This document shows, piece by piece, positions 50,394-60,612 of a stretch of 64,000 nucleotides of DNA. Position 1 is the first letter of the stretch. Every line of letters begins with the position of its first letter. The notes beneath the pieces are model-generated. The model was not told where the DNA came from, did no database searches, and saw only the letters and a program-made list of their open reading frames with translations. The position numbers and the translations under genes were made by a program. This stretch comes from Mugil cephalus (Eukaryota; Chordata; Actinopteri; Mugiliformes; Mugilidae): NCBI RefSeq assembly GCF_022458985.1, contig NC_061781.1, forward strand, positions 13,233,501-13,297,500. Reading direction: 5' to 3'.

Positions 50394-51506
50394 AAGAATT
50401 GCATGGCATCAACGAGTTGTTGACACTGATTTAACTTCCATACAAAAAACGGCCACTAGGAGGCAGCAAATGTCCACTTGTAAACTCGAGGCTCAATTCA
50501 AAACAGGTTTGTAGAATGAAGTTGCACAATCTGCAACAATATAGTACACAATGGTTACATGCTACATTCCTGTGCATATGTTTCCTTAAACTCCAGTGCG
50601 CTAAAGTGACGGGGGGGGATCAGTAAACTGCTGTTTTCCAACAAAACTGATCTTCCACGCTGCCTGAAATATGTTTGTATCCATCAGTTGATCATAAAAA
50701 CTTGAAGGTCTAAAGAAGGTGGCTCATAAGGAGTTAAAAGATAAACGTAGCAGAGCACCAGGGCATGTCGTCTAAAAATAAGACTGACTTCAACAGAAGT
50801 TCTACGTGAGCAGGGTTCAGTGGTCTCTCCGTGTGCATGAAACACTAAAACCAACCAGTGATTTGTTCATGTAGGTCAAACAAACTCAAGGAAGAGTCAT
50901 GTTGCTTTTGGAAAAGTTAAGAATTATGGGATAACTACACAGCAAAATCAGAATACCTGAATCAACGCCATCGGAGTTCTCAACGCTAACCAGTGTTTGT
51001 TTTTCTCAGCATAGTGTCAATTAACTACTACAGGTGTTTACTCCATATTTGCACAGTATGGTGTAGATGTTTTGTTTTTTAGTTACATAAAGAGCTCATG
51101 TTCAGCTTGAAACGTATATTTTAAAATGCACCACTGTGACAAGTATAAAATACATTTAAATCACATAACTGTTTGTACAAAATATTAACCATTGGTCTCA
51201 GGGTCACAGCAGAATTCCTGCTTATAGAAACACAATACCACCCACACTCAACAGGGACACTCCTATGTAAGCAGTGTTTTACCTCATCCATTCACTAATG
51301 TCAGGATGAAGATCAATAAATAAGTTATGCGTGTGTGTGTGCCAAGTCATGACACACACACATGAAACAGAGCTGTTCTTGGTTCTGGAGCAGCAGTAGA
51401 GATCAGTTAGAGACAATAAATGTTAGAATATTCTACTGCCGTGAAACTGAGATGGGATCTGGAGAAGCATTTGAAGATGCATGTTAATGCCAGGTATGAT
51501 CATACC
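50394..51506. other. Intergenic, no feature seen
   Basis: AT-rich sequence between the dapl1 3' end and the inverted-arm block. No gene, repeat or conserved element was recognised. Confidence 0.7.
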
Positions 51507-51949
51507 TAAAGATGGTCACTTGCGATCCAATAGTCCAGATCGGATCTTAATGCAAGATCCTAAAAGGCCCTAGGGAGCACATGACATTATGGAGGCCATG
51601 ACTGAGTGGGGCCTTGAAAACCGAGACAGGCACAGAGAGAACGCGCCTATTATTATAGTATAAAAATACTATAAGGGCCACTAATGGCCTTCCACTGGAC
51701 TGGCTGGGGGCTACACCGTAAGCATGAGCTTGGTGTCTTGAGGAGGCTGAGACCTCCACCTGCAGCCGCAGTGGGCTGATCATCTGGCTGTTGGGTTGGA
51801 CAGACCAGAGTCAGCGGAGGAGGTTGGACCTAACAGCCCAACCTCCAAACTTAGTGAGAAAGACAAACAGCTCCTATTTAAAGACTCCTGCTGGTAAGTT
51901 GATGACGCCATTATGACGTCATCTATTAGACGCAAGAACAAATGTGGTT
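51507..51949 (+). repeat. Left inverted arm
   Basis: Matches the reverse complement of 60187-60612. The central ~330 bp (from GGCCCTAGGG to ATTTAAAGACTCCTGCTGGT) is nearly identical; the outermost ~45 bp differ by an insertion. A TGACGTCA lies near its inner edge (51914-51921). Confidence 0.9.
51914..51921. promoter_or_regulatory. CRE octamer TGACGTCA in left arm
   Basis: A perfect palindromic CREB/ATF site about 100 nt before the ATG of the THAP exon at 52020. The same octamer precedes the other three THAP modules in this window. Confidence 0.6.
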
Positions 51950-52019
51950 AAAAGCCACACCCCTTACGTCGCTTAAAAGGCCACGCCCCTATTCGGGTGA
52001 AAACAAAGCAGTCGCCGCA

Positions 52020-54030
52020 ATGGCAAAGAGTTGCTGCGTATATTGTTCTTCGAATAACTTAAAAGATAAAACTTTGTTCAGATGTTCTCTGCTTCCGTCA
52101 AGATCAAATGATAAAAAACGAAGACGTTTGTGGCTTCAGGCCATAAACTGGATGGATACAAATGAAAAGCCGTGGGATAGTCCGTGTACGTTTGCGGCAG
52201 ACAGGTGCGTTAAATCATGATGCTAACGTTAGCTAATGTCTGTCACCAGAGTTGTTAGTTATAATGTTAAAACATCAAAATGCACATTGAAAGGTAAAAG
52301 TAGTGAATGTTGATGCTGAACTGAAATAACAGTAGGTAACGACAGAGCACAGAGTTACTGTAAAGCGTTTTTTAATGAAAGGGGTAAGGTTAGCTAAGGT
52401 TCATGCTGTATTTATGTCACGATTAATTCATTTAACATCACGGAATGATTCTGAATAATTATCATACGTTATTCTGCAAACTATTTCGGACCAGTCCTCC
52501 ACTTGTGCAACATTGTGGACAGTCATAGGTGAGAATTGATGAGGCCCACTATTTATTTATTTATTTATTTTTTACAGTATATATACATTATTGTGAACCA
52601 TTGTGATTATACATAAATAACTTGACGTTTGATGAGTGTAAAACTGTGTTAAATTCTTTTCAACCATAACTAAAAACTTTTTTCCGGTCTCAGGATTCCA
52701 TGTCAATGACTGCCAGCAACCAGACCATGTCCCAAGCATATTTCCAAAGTGTCGGCAAATAACAGAGAACCTAGTAGAGGTCCCTGTCCCACACTGTTCG
52801 AGGTGACGACCGTCTGTGCAGTGCTTTGACTGGGCTCAGTTGGTCAGTGTTTGACTGTCTACACGGTTACTTCGTTCAGTTCATCAAGCCATTCACGGTC
52901 TCTGGGTTCTCAACGGAGGACCAGCTTTTCCTTTGTTTGCTGAAGCTGTGCCAAAATCCTTCAAATTCTTTGCTCAGACATGTGCTGGGCCGACCAGAAG
53001 CCACAATCTGCTTCATATTCCAACGCTGGCTGAATCTTCTGTATGCCCAAATCAGCTTCCGCATCCACTGGCCTGACAGGGAGTGCATCAGAGAGACCAT
53101 ACCACCATTAATGGTGTCCAACTTTCCTCGCCTCACAGCAATTATTGATTGCAAATTTTGATTACTTGGCTTACTTCCTGCTAAGTCTTGAAAAGTATTA
53201 TAAAATGTAACTGATTAACAAATATCTTAATCGTACTGAACACCAGAAATCTCCTCAACAATTCTAGTTCCAGAAAAAATTAGAGGCTCTTATACAAGAG
53301 GAAATGTGTTTTGCTAGAACTCTTTTTTTTGTGTGTTTCTGTTTATGCCCACAGAGCTAAATTGTACTCCAACTACATGACGTGGACTCCAGTGAATTAT
53401 CTAACTGCTTGTAGTCCTGCTGGCAGCATCACCTTCTTGTGTCAAGCCTGGGGAGGCAGGGAGTGAGATGTGAAGATAGCGAGGGAATCTGGCTTCATTT
53501 CACTCTGCCACCACCATCGTGGGGACCAGGTAACCCAGAGCCCTGCACCGTACAATTGGCTGTATACATGTGTATACATAATTTAAGAAGGGATAAGTTA
53601 AGGTACTCCTTTATCAGTTCCACGATGGGGTAAATTTCAGATCAATAAAGTCAACAATCTATAATTCAACACTCAGTTTTTGTTGTATTTCTGTAGTCAT
53701 CATGGGCAAGTGCTGTTAATTAGTGTTCACCATGAACGTTAAAAGCAATACATGTACATTTAATGTATTGCCTGTATTGTTTCAGATTTTGGCTGATCGG
53801 GGCTTTACCTCATCGATCCCTCATGGAGAAATTCCATTTTTTAACATGGGGATCTATAATGGACTTTTTAAACTGAGCTCAATCAGTGTTCTCCAATCTC
53901 TGCCTGCATACAGGAAGCTTAAAAAACAAAGAAAACACAGCGACCCCTGCTGGCAGGGAGGGAGCAGAGCACTACACAGGCAGACATGTAAACCTCCTTC
54001 TCCCTGTACATATTTGCCTGAAGTCTGTTA
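52020..54030 (+). pseudogene. Broken THAP-domain DDE (IS4/IS5-like) transposase, four exons
   Basis: Exon 1 (52020-52204) encodes an N-terminal THAP half: MAKSCCVYCSS, then RRLWLQAINW, ending at donor GTGCGTTA. Exon 2 begins after CTCAG at 52694 and carries the THAP end (DHVPSIFPKC), then in another frame the helix-turn-helix and first catalytic region (STEDQLFLCLLKLCQN, RIHWPDRECI, AIIDC). Exon 3 (53355-53529) gives KLYSNYMTWTPVNYLTACSP, then GSITFLCQAWGGR, with one TGA. Exon 4 (from 53786) gives ILADRGFTS, the D-R-GF motif of DDE_4 enzymes. At least one frameshift and two stops make it inactive. The Asp residues of IIDC and ADRGF are still present; the region after ADRGF is not recognisable. 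Confidence 0.8.
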
Positions 54031-54191
54031 AACATCAGGTATGTGAAGAGTTTTCCAGGAGGGACAGAAATAGAACGGCACGTTACATTCTTCTTGGTGA
54101 TCTGGGCCATTTTATTTTGCATCCATGTAAACAGAGATCCAGTCGTTGAGGAAACAGTAATGGATGAGTATGTTGCTGCATGTACACCAAT

Positions 54192-54312
54192 TAGGCATAA
54201 CATTATGACCACCTCTGTGGATGAGGCCTGTTCCAGTGCATCCCACCATACTTGATCAGCTTTAGAACTAGGACACTTAGTGTGTGTGTGTGTCAGGCTG
54301 CATCCTGCAAAT
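54192..54312. mobile_element. Small Tc1-like fragment, one end only
   Basis: AGGCATAACATTATGACCAC (54193-54212) is the same end as in the elements at 10100 and 38545. About 80 nt later comes GTCAGGCTGCATCCTGC, the reverse complement of an internal box of that family. It is an internally deleted or rearranged scrap nested in the THAP block. Confidence 0.6.
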
Positions 54313-56184
54313 TAAGCAATTTTGAGCTGATGGGGTTTCCTTGAACTGTGTAGAAAGGGGTTGAAATCTATAATATTCAGTATTGCCACAAAATAATATA
54401 AAGTTTTACAAATAAACCAAACAAAGGGAAAATGTGGTGAGAGCAGCTACTGTTTGTGTGTTATTTACAGCATTTCGTTGCTCATCAATGTTCAACATTA
54501 CAAAACACCCGAAAGTGTTGCTTATTTTTATTTATTTATTTTTACTTATTCATTATTTCATCTACCCAGGAACTACAGCGTGATACAGACTTAATTTCTG
54601 ACTGCTGAGGATTATGATGCCAGGTAACTACAGCAACAATGCTGCTCTACTGATGTCTACATTTCAACCATCCCAAACGGAGATGAAGGGAGATTGAGGG
54701 GGTAGCTGTGTAGCTACTGCTGCTGTGGAGCACCCACTGTGCATCTACTGTTTTCAACCCATAGGCCAAGTTTATAAATGACAGAGAGCTGTTTTGTCTC
54801 TGATTTTTATTTCTAAATATCTGGCGTTGTACACATTGTACACATAATAACCACAACTGTCTGCAACAATATTACTTCCTTGTGAGAACTGAATTTATTT
54901 TACCCTCTGAATCACCCTGTCATTTGATTTCTTAGCCCAAAAAAGATTAATTTAATCCCTTTTCATTAAACTTCAAACTGAGACTCAATTATTCCACACG
55001 AGCAGCTAAATGTGTTGAGATTTAATTAAATTGAAATTGAACGCTCCTCAGTCACATCTGAAAGGCAAAAATGGTGACCACCTTAGACCCAATGAACACA
55101 GACAGTGAATAACTTCTATTCTCCATCATGGATCCTCATATCATTATTATTCTGACCTCTGACCCACGATTGAGATGTTCCTCAGTAGACGACTGAGCTC
55201 AGAGGTTCCACCGTTGCTACGCAAATTCAAAACGAATTCAAAAATACAATTCAAAAATACAATTATTCAAAAATTCGCACTCTACTACAGACAGCCAAGA
55301 AAAAGCAGCTTTCAGCATTTCTCCACGATTTCTGAAAACAGATTTCCAGCGGCAACTTTTTCAGCGACCACCATCCAACGACAAAGACTGACAAGATCTA
55401 GTTCATCATGAATGTGAGACTTTTTTTAAAATCATTTTTAAACAACACAGTTTTGGACAATATTTGAACTCTGAGACAGTCAGGACATCTGAAATGTCTT
55501 ATTTTTTACCTGTAAATCTAATTATTTCTGGAGGTTGATTCGTGCAGGAGTGAATCTGGTATGACTCAGTTTGAGAATATTGCCAGATTTGAGAGGAAAC
55601 ATGTTATTTGTATCATTACACTGAGCTGATAAAACACTTACTACACACCACATATTATAATCTACCTTAGCTAACTCTCATGTGCAATATCTATGGTGAA
55701 ATGTAGATGAATTCATTTAAGTTCAGTGCAGTTCAGGTACAGCGTGAGACCAAGACTAATTTCCATTTTATTAATTTTCTGCTGGAACATTTTGCGCTAC
55801 ATGATAGTATTTTATAAAACAATGTTTTCAAAATATCATCAGAACAGTCCAGATTTATAGTTTTAAGATTTCGAAAGTGCATTAACAGCCCATCATGTGT
55901 CTGAAAGTTGTACTTGTTTTTATAATGTTGGTGTTCTTTAGTTTGTATTCTCATGGTCGTGTCTGTAAATGTGCATTAAAAAGCATTAATGTTGATATTG
56001 ACATATGTTTCTGAAAATAATTATCACAAATGGTTTCATCATTCTTTGTAGGATGTTCATATTTGTATTTAACTAGTTTCAATAGATGCTGTTGGGTCTC
56101 TGTAGATGCATGTATTTAAATGAACACTTATTTTTCAAAAAACAACAAAACGTTTATTTTTAATAGAATGTATGCATAGTATGT
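54313..56184. other. Interior of the block, nothing recognised
   Basis: AT-rich DNA between the transposase remnant and the middle THAP module, with ATTT microsatellites (54527-54543) and a CAAAAATACAATT duplication near 55240-55263. No coding region was recognised. Confidence 0.6.
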
Positions 56185-56850
56185 ACGTGACGTCACCGCT
56201 AGCGAAGTCTCCATGGTTACGGCCACTGAGCGGCAAAAAGTGACCGTTGAGCGTGGAGGTTAGCGGCATTTGTTTGAATCAAAGGTTTTAATGGCGTATA
56301 AACTGTAAAATTAGTTTTAAGAAAGATTAGCAGTTTGTCCGATTGACTGTACCAACAAATATGAAAAGCAGTCAGGGATATTTTCTTATAGATATATCCG
56401 ACTGCCAAAGAGAAGTAAATGGATCGTTGCGTTACTGAGAAACAGTTGGAATCCAGGCACTAAACCCGGTGATGTGGTTCACATTTAGTGTCCGGTAATA
56501 TTAATGTATGTTGTATTTGTTGATGAAGTCACACATTAAGTTACGTCCCGGAGGGCTGTCAGATACGTTTGTCAATGTTGTTTTGACGTTTTTACGGTCG
56601 CCATTAACTATTTCAGTTCCAACAATAAACAACTATAATAAACGGAATATTTACGATCACTGCTCGTCATCCTTTTAACGTCCGGTCGGACGCTTCAGTG
56701 TCGTATGGCTAACGGTACTTCTCAGTAAAGCTCTCAGCGTTAGCATCTTTTAATTAGCTACATTTATCATAATGAAATGAGCTAAAGCTAACTTAAACTA
56801 ACGGAAACTGAAGCTAATTCACTTTTCCAAACCCATACTAGTTCGTATGG
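56185..56850 (+). mobile_element. THAP first-exon module, middle copy
   Basis: It starts with TGACGTCA (56188-56195) and GTCTCCATGGTTAC (56207-56220). At 56330-56488 a frame reads AVCPIDCTNKYEKQSGIFSY, then LPKRSKWIVALLRNSWNPGT, a THAP-like half with C-x3-C and W-x-x-A-L, and stops shortly after at TAG. Downstream it shares GGAGGGCTGTCAGATA and the ACTAGTTCGT border with the copy at 28700-29255. Confidence 0.75.
56188..56220. promoter_or_regulatory. CRE plus X-box-like site before middle THAP module
   Basis: TGACGTCA is followed 11 nt later by GTCTCCATGGTTAC, close to the RFX X-box consensus (a GTNNCCATGGNAAC-type palindrome). The pair recurs in reverse at 60174-60227. CREB/ATF and RFX binding are inferred from consensus only. 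Confidence 0.5.
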
Positions 56851-57262
56851 ATCAATACATGCATGTATTTGCATTTTACACAGCACCCCAACCATTTTGT
56901 TATTTTTCTATTTTATTTTATTTTACTATAAGTTACGTAGTCCCTCCTAACACTGGATGTCTGTACTACTATAGTGTGACAGCGGACCAGCTTTCAATAC
57001 AAGGAAGAGGAAGAGGGTCAGCAGCGGTGTGGAGACAGCCAAAGTATGTAGCACCAAGTCAACCACACCAAATGAAGTTACACCAAGTGTAGTTACTCAT
57101 TCACTAACTGCTGTCAGTCAAAAACATACATTACTTGAATTTGTACCAGGATAGTAGCCTGAATGTATACTCATATACTACAAACACACGTGAACATGTG
57201 AGTAGTCTAAAGTCAAATGTGTGTTATTTAAAGTATGACACAACCCGACATCTCCTCCACAG

Positions 57263-57802
57263 AAGCCACGTGCTGTTTCCGGGTCCCAGCCTCCCACGCC
57301 TCCTCCTGACCTTGTCCAGGTCTCGGGTTTGCAGGCCAGTCCTCAGCCTTCCTCTACTGCCCCAGAGCTGCAGGTCACACAAAGCGACAAAGCACCTAAG
57401 ATCCACGGTTACTCTCTTGAAGAGTACGAGAAGATTTACCACACCGTGGTGGATGACATGCTCAAGTAAGTTTGTAAATTACAGCTGGATTTTGAAGCAT
57501 GGTGTTAAGGCTGATAATTAAGTTCTGAATCACATTTAACTTTAACATTTTTTTATTGCGTCCTGTGTCCTCACAGATATAAAACTGGCAGACCTCGGCC
57601 CTACACCCTCCAGCATGGGAGAGTGATTAAACAGCGCCTGTGGGAAACATTGGGTCGTCCAGAGATCACCACAAAAGAAAAGCCTGATAGACTCTTGGTG
57701 ATCAAAGAGTCTCACAGTAAGGACGTCTTCCCACCACTGATAAATGTGGATATCTCTAGAGAACCCAAACCTCGGGTCCTCTTCAATAAGGGCTCAAAAT
57801 GA
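57263..57802 (+). CDS. Transposon-borne spliced frame of unknown function, two exons
   Basis: Exon 57263-57465 (after CCTCCACAG, before GTAAGTTT) and exon 57577-57802 (after CCTCACAG, stop TGA 57800-57802) join in phase to 142 codons plus stop without interruption. The first part is Pro/Ser/Gln-rich; the second is a compact basic stretch (HGYSLEEYEKIYHTVVDDML, then GRPRPYTLQHGRVIKQRLWE). I seem to remember similar tails in fish proteins of unknown function but cannot name a domain. The 5' exons are not identified; the middle THAP module upstream on the same strand is a candidate start. It looks better preserved than the transposase, which may mean younger age or selection. Confidence 0.5.
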
Positions 57803-58225
57803 AGAAGAAAATACTAGTACAACGTCAAATGATGGATGTTGTACTAGTAAAGACTCCAATAACTGTAAATACAAACCACAGCTTGTGCTGACTTCGTCTT
57901 CAAATTCAAGTTCTCCAGCCTCTGTAATACAGCCTCTGACGGCCAGCAGCATCCACCTCCAGCCTCACAACCCACCTCCAGCACAGTCCTCCACTGCTTC
58001 AGAAAACCACTGACAAAGCCAGTCATTGTCCACCTGCAGCTTTGTTCTGACAGCTCCAGTCTCATGAATGTAACCAGCCTGAGCCTTAAACTCCACCAAC
58101 AGCAGGGAGATTAAAAAAAAAACACCTCAGCTTGACTCCACCTACCTCCGCCAGCATTTTCAACATGTGTTCTCCGTAACAACAAGCTTCAAGACCAGCA
58201 GCCTTCAGCCAGCCTCCAAACATCA

Positions 58226-58425
58226 GTGAGTAGTCTAAAGTGAAATGTGTGTTATTTAAAGTATGACACAACCCGACATCTCCTCAACAGAAGCCATGTG
58301 CTGCTGACTCTCCACAGGTCCAGGTCCAGCCTCCCAGACCTCCTCCTGACCTTCTCCAGGTTTACAGCCCAGCCCTCAGTCTTCTTCTCCTGCCCCAGAG
58401 ACATGCTCAGGTAAGTCTGTAAAGT
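58226..58425 (+). pseudogene. Partial direct copy of the 57.2 kb exon
   Basis: GTGAGTAGTCTAAAGT...GACATCTCCTC through CCTCCTCCTGACCTTCTCCAGG to ACATGCTCAGGTAAGTCTGT repeats 57198-57480 with an internal deletion that removes the HGYSLEEYEK part. Both the acceptor (CTCAACAG) and the donor (GTAAGT) are kept. Confidence 0.75.
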
Positions 58426-59264
58426 ACAACTGTATTTTAAACCATAGTGATGAGACTGCAAACGCATACATAGGCACCTACATTAGGTCAATAATAATTT
58501 AGATCTGAATCACATTTAAAGCGCCAAGAATTAAAAAGTCATTCCCAAAACTGTTCTCCAGCTTCAGCGACCATCCAAAACGTCTGCCTCTGCCTCCAGT
58601 GTCCACCTGCTCCTTCCAGTCTCCTTCCTGCCATCATCCACAACCTCCTCAGCCTGAAGCCACTGTCTCCAGCTACTGCCCCTGTCAGGCGCCTTTAAGC
58701 TTTAATAAACCCCAGCAGCCGTCTAAACAACTGCCTCTGATTTTACTTGACATTTCTCCTCTTCCTCTGATCTATAAGACAAAGACAGAAGACACTCGAC
58801 CTTGCAATGAGAGAGCTTATTTTGCATTTAAGTGGTATATGTATAATACTTGATTTGATTTATTTGGCACTTTCATTTAAAATAACACCAGCTGTGCCAA
58901 AGTGTAAGTGGAAAGAGAAAAGGAAAAGAAGAAGACAGGATAACAAGGAGATGGTCAGAACAGCAGATCTAACACGGCAAGAATGAGATGTACATTATCA
59001 AAGACAGTCATACAATTACACTCGACAAGTTTTTCTTTGTATTAACATCAATCACTACCTCAGTGCAATGATGTACAATGCATGGTCCATCTCACCACTT
59101 AATTAAATCAAGCTAATTAAAATATGTGTTCATCAGATAAATATTTCATAAATATGTCAATAGACTAACCTCATTTCTCACTGGCCCCTCATCTGATCAC
59201 CTAGAAGTCTGGGTCTGTACAAGAAGTGGAATAAATTAGCTGCAGTGCTGTTGAAGAGTGTTGG
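58426..59264. other. Interior of the block, nothing recognised
   Basis: The first part (58550-58760) is Pro/Ser-coding-like but without a convincing exon. The rest is AT-rich and contains no recognised feature. Confidence 0.6.
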
Positions 59265-59520
59265 CCACCTTCCTGATTTCTTAGTTTTTTTGCAAAGTCA
59301 AATATAACACAACCAAACACAAAATGCAGTTTTTAAATGAAGGTTTTCACTATTAAGGGGAAACTAAATCCAAACTTACATGATCCTGTGAGAAAAGAGA
59401 TTGCTCCCTAAACCTGATAACTGGCTCTTAGCAGCGACAACTGCAATCAAGCGTTCACGATAACTTGCAATGAGTCTTTCCAGCGCTGAATTTTAGCCCC
59501 ACTCATCTTTTTGCAGAATT
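59265..59520 (-). mobile_element. Tc1/mariner-type fragment
   Basis: ACAAAATGCAGTTTTTAAAT followed by GAAGGTTTT, then CAACTGCAATCAAGCGTT, GATAACTTGCAATGAGTC and CCACTCATCTTT, matches a fish DNA transposon I recognise from memory. Only about 250 bp remain. Strand and exact family are uncertain. Confidence 0.55.
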
Positions 59521-59649
59521 GCAAATTTCCCTCAGCCTATCTCCCTCCTAATGCAGTCAGTTAAATACAATAAACAGGATCTGCCAAATCCAGACTAAAA
59601 ATCGATTTTTTTTACTTTCTTCGATACATGGACGTCACTTCCGCCTTGG

Positions 59650-60200
59650 CCTATCAGTTTTACCGAGAAGAAACGTTAATCATACGGTACTGAAGCGTCC
59701 GACCGGACCTTAAAGGGATGGCGAGGAGTGCTCACAGATATTACGTTTATTATTTTATTCTTATTTATTGTGGGAACCTAAAGAGGTACTGTCGGCGGTA
59801 ACTACGCGAAAATAACAACATCGACAAAATTATCCGACAGCCCTCCAGATCGTAACTTAAGAAGAAGTAACTTAAGGTATGACTTCATCAAAGTATCACA
59901 GTGTACCACACACAAAATGCGAACCACAACACCAAGGTTCGGTGCCTATAGTTGTTTCTTAGTAGACCTAATGCAGCAGTCCATTTACTTCTCGTTTCTT
60001 TGGCAGTCGAAGATATCTGTAAAATATATTTCTGACTGCTTTTCAAATCTGTTGGTAGTCAATTGCAAAACGGCTAAAAAAAAAAATAAAAATTAGACGA
60101 TATTAAAGCCTATAGTTCAAACTAATGCGGCTAATCTCCGTGTTCAACTGTCACTTTTTGCCACTCAGTGGCCGTAACCATGGAGACCACATTTGTTCTT
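59650..60200 (-). mobile_element. THAP first-exon module, right copy, reversed
   Basis: The reverse complement matches 56185-56850: TGACGTCA, GTCTCCATGGTTAC, CACTGAGTGGCAAAAAGTGA, ATTTGAAAAGCAGTCAGA, and TCCGGTCGGACGCTTCAGT. The THAP-like frame has a stop in the middle. It points inward from the right arm, as the THAP exon at 52020 does from the left arm. Confidence 0.8.
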
Positions 60201-60227
60201 GTTATTGATGGCGCCGTCGTGACGTCA
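60174..60227. promoter_or_regulatory. X-box-like site and CRE between right arm and THAP module
   Basis: GTAACCATGGAGAC (60174-60187) and TGACGTCA (60220-60227) mirror the pair at 56188-56220. Confidence 0.5.
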
Positions 60228-60612
60228 TCAGCTTACCAGCAGGAGTCTTTAAATAGGAGCTGTTTGTCTTTCTCACTAAGTTTGGAGGTTGGGCTGTTAG
60301 GTCCAACCTCCTCCGCTGACTCTGGTCTGTCCAACCCAACAGCCAGATGATCAGCCCACTGCGGCTGCAGGTGGAGGTCTCAGCCTCCTCAAGACACCAA
60401 GCTCATGCTTACGGTGTAGCCCCCAGCCAGTCCAGTGGAAGGCCATTAGTGGCCCTTATAGTATTTTTATACTATAATAATAGGCACGTTCTCTCTGTGC
60501 CTGTCTGGGTTTTCGAGGCCCCACTCATTCATGACCTCCATAATGTCATGCGCCCCCTAGGGCCTTTTCAGACCAGGCATTAAGATCTTGCATTAAGATG
60601 ACCGTCTTTAGA
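60187..60612 (-). repeat. Right inverted arm
   Basis: Reverse complement of the left arm, nearly identical over the central ~330 bp. Both arms also contain the perfect palindromic-looking TATAGTATTTTTATACTATA at their centre. Confidence 0.9.

Larger units (their letters stand above)
51507..60612 (+). mobile_element. ~9.1 kb THAP/DDE DNA transposon block with long inverted arms
   Basis: Two arms of about 430 bp lie in opposite orientation at the ends (51507-51949 and 60187-60612) and match over most of their length, including TAAAGAYGGTCA at the outer edge and CAAGAACAAATGTGGT at the inner edge. Between them are a broken THAP-DDE transposase gene (52020-54030), a THAP module and a second spliced frame (56185-57802), and a reversed THAP module (59650-60200). 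A THAP domain combined with an IS4/IS5-like DDE domain is the design of IS4EU/ISL2EU-type eukaryotic elements. The target duplication could not be found. Alternative: two separate copies of one terminal repeat that landed in opposite orientation. Smaller Tc1-like pieces are nested inside (54192-54312, 59265-59520). Confidence 0.6.
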
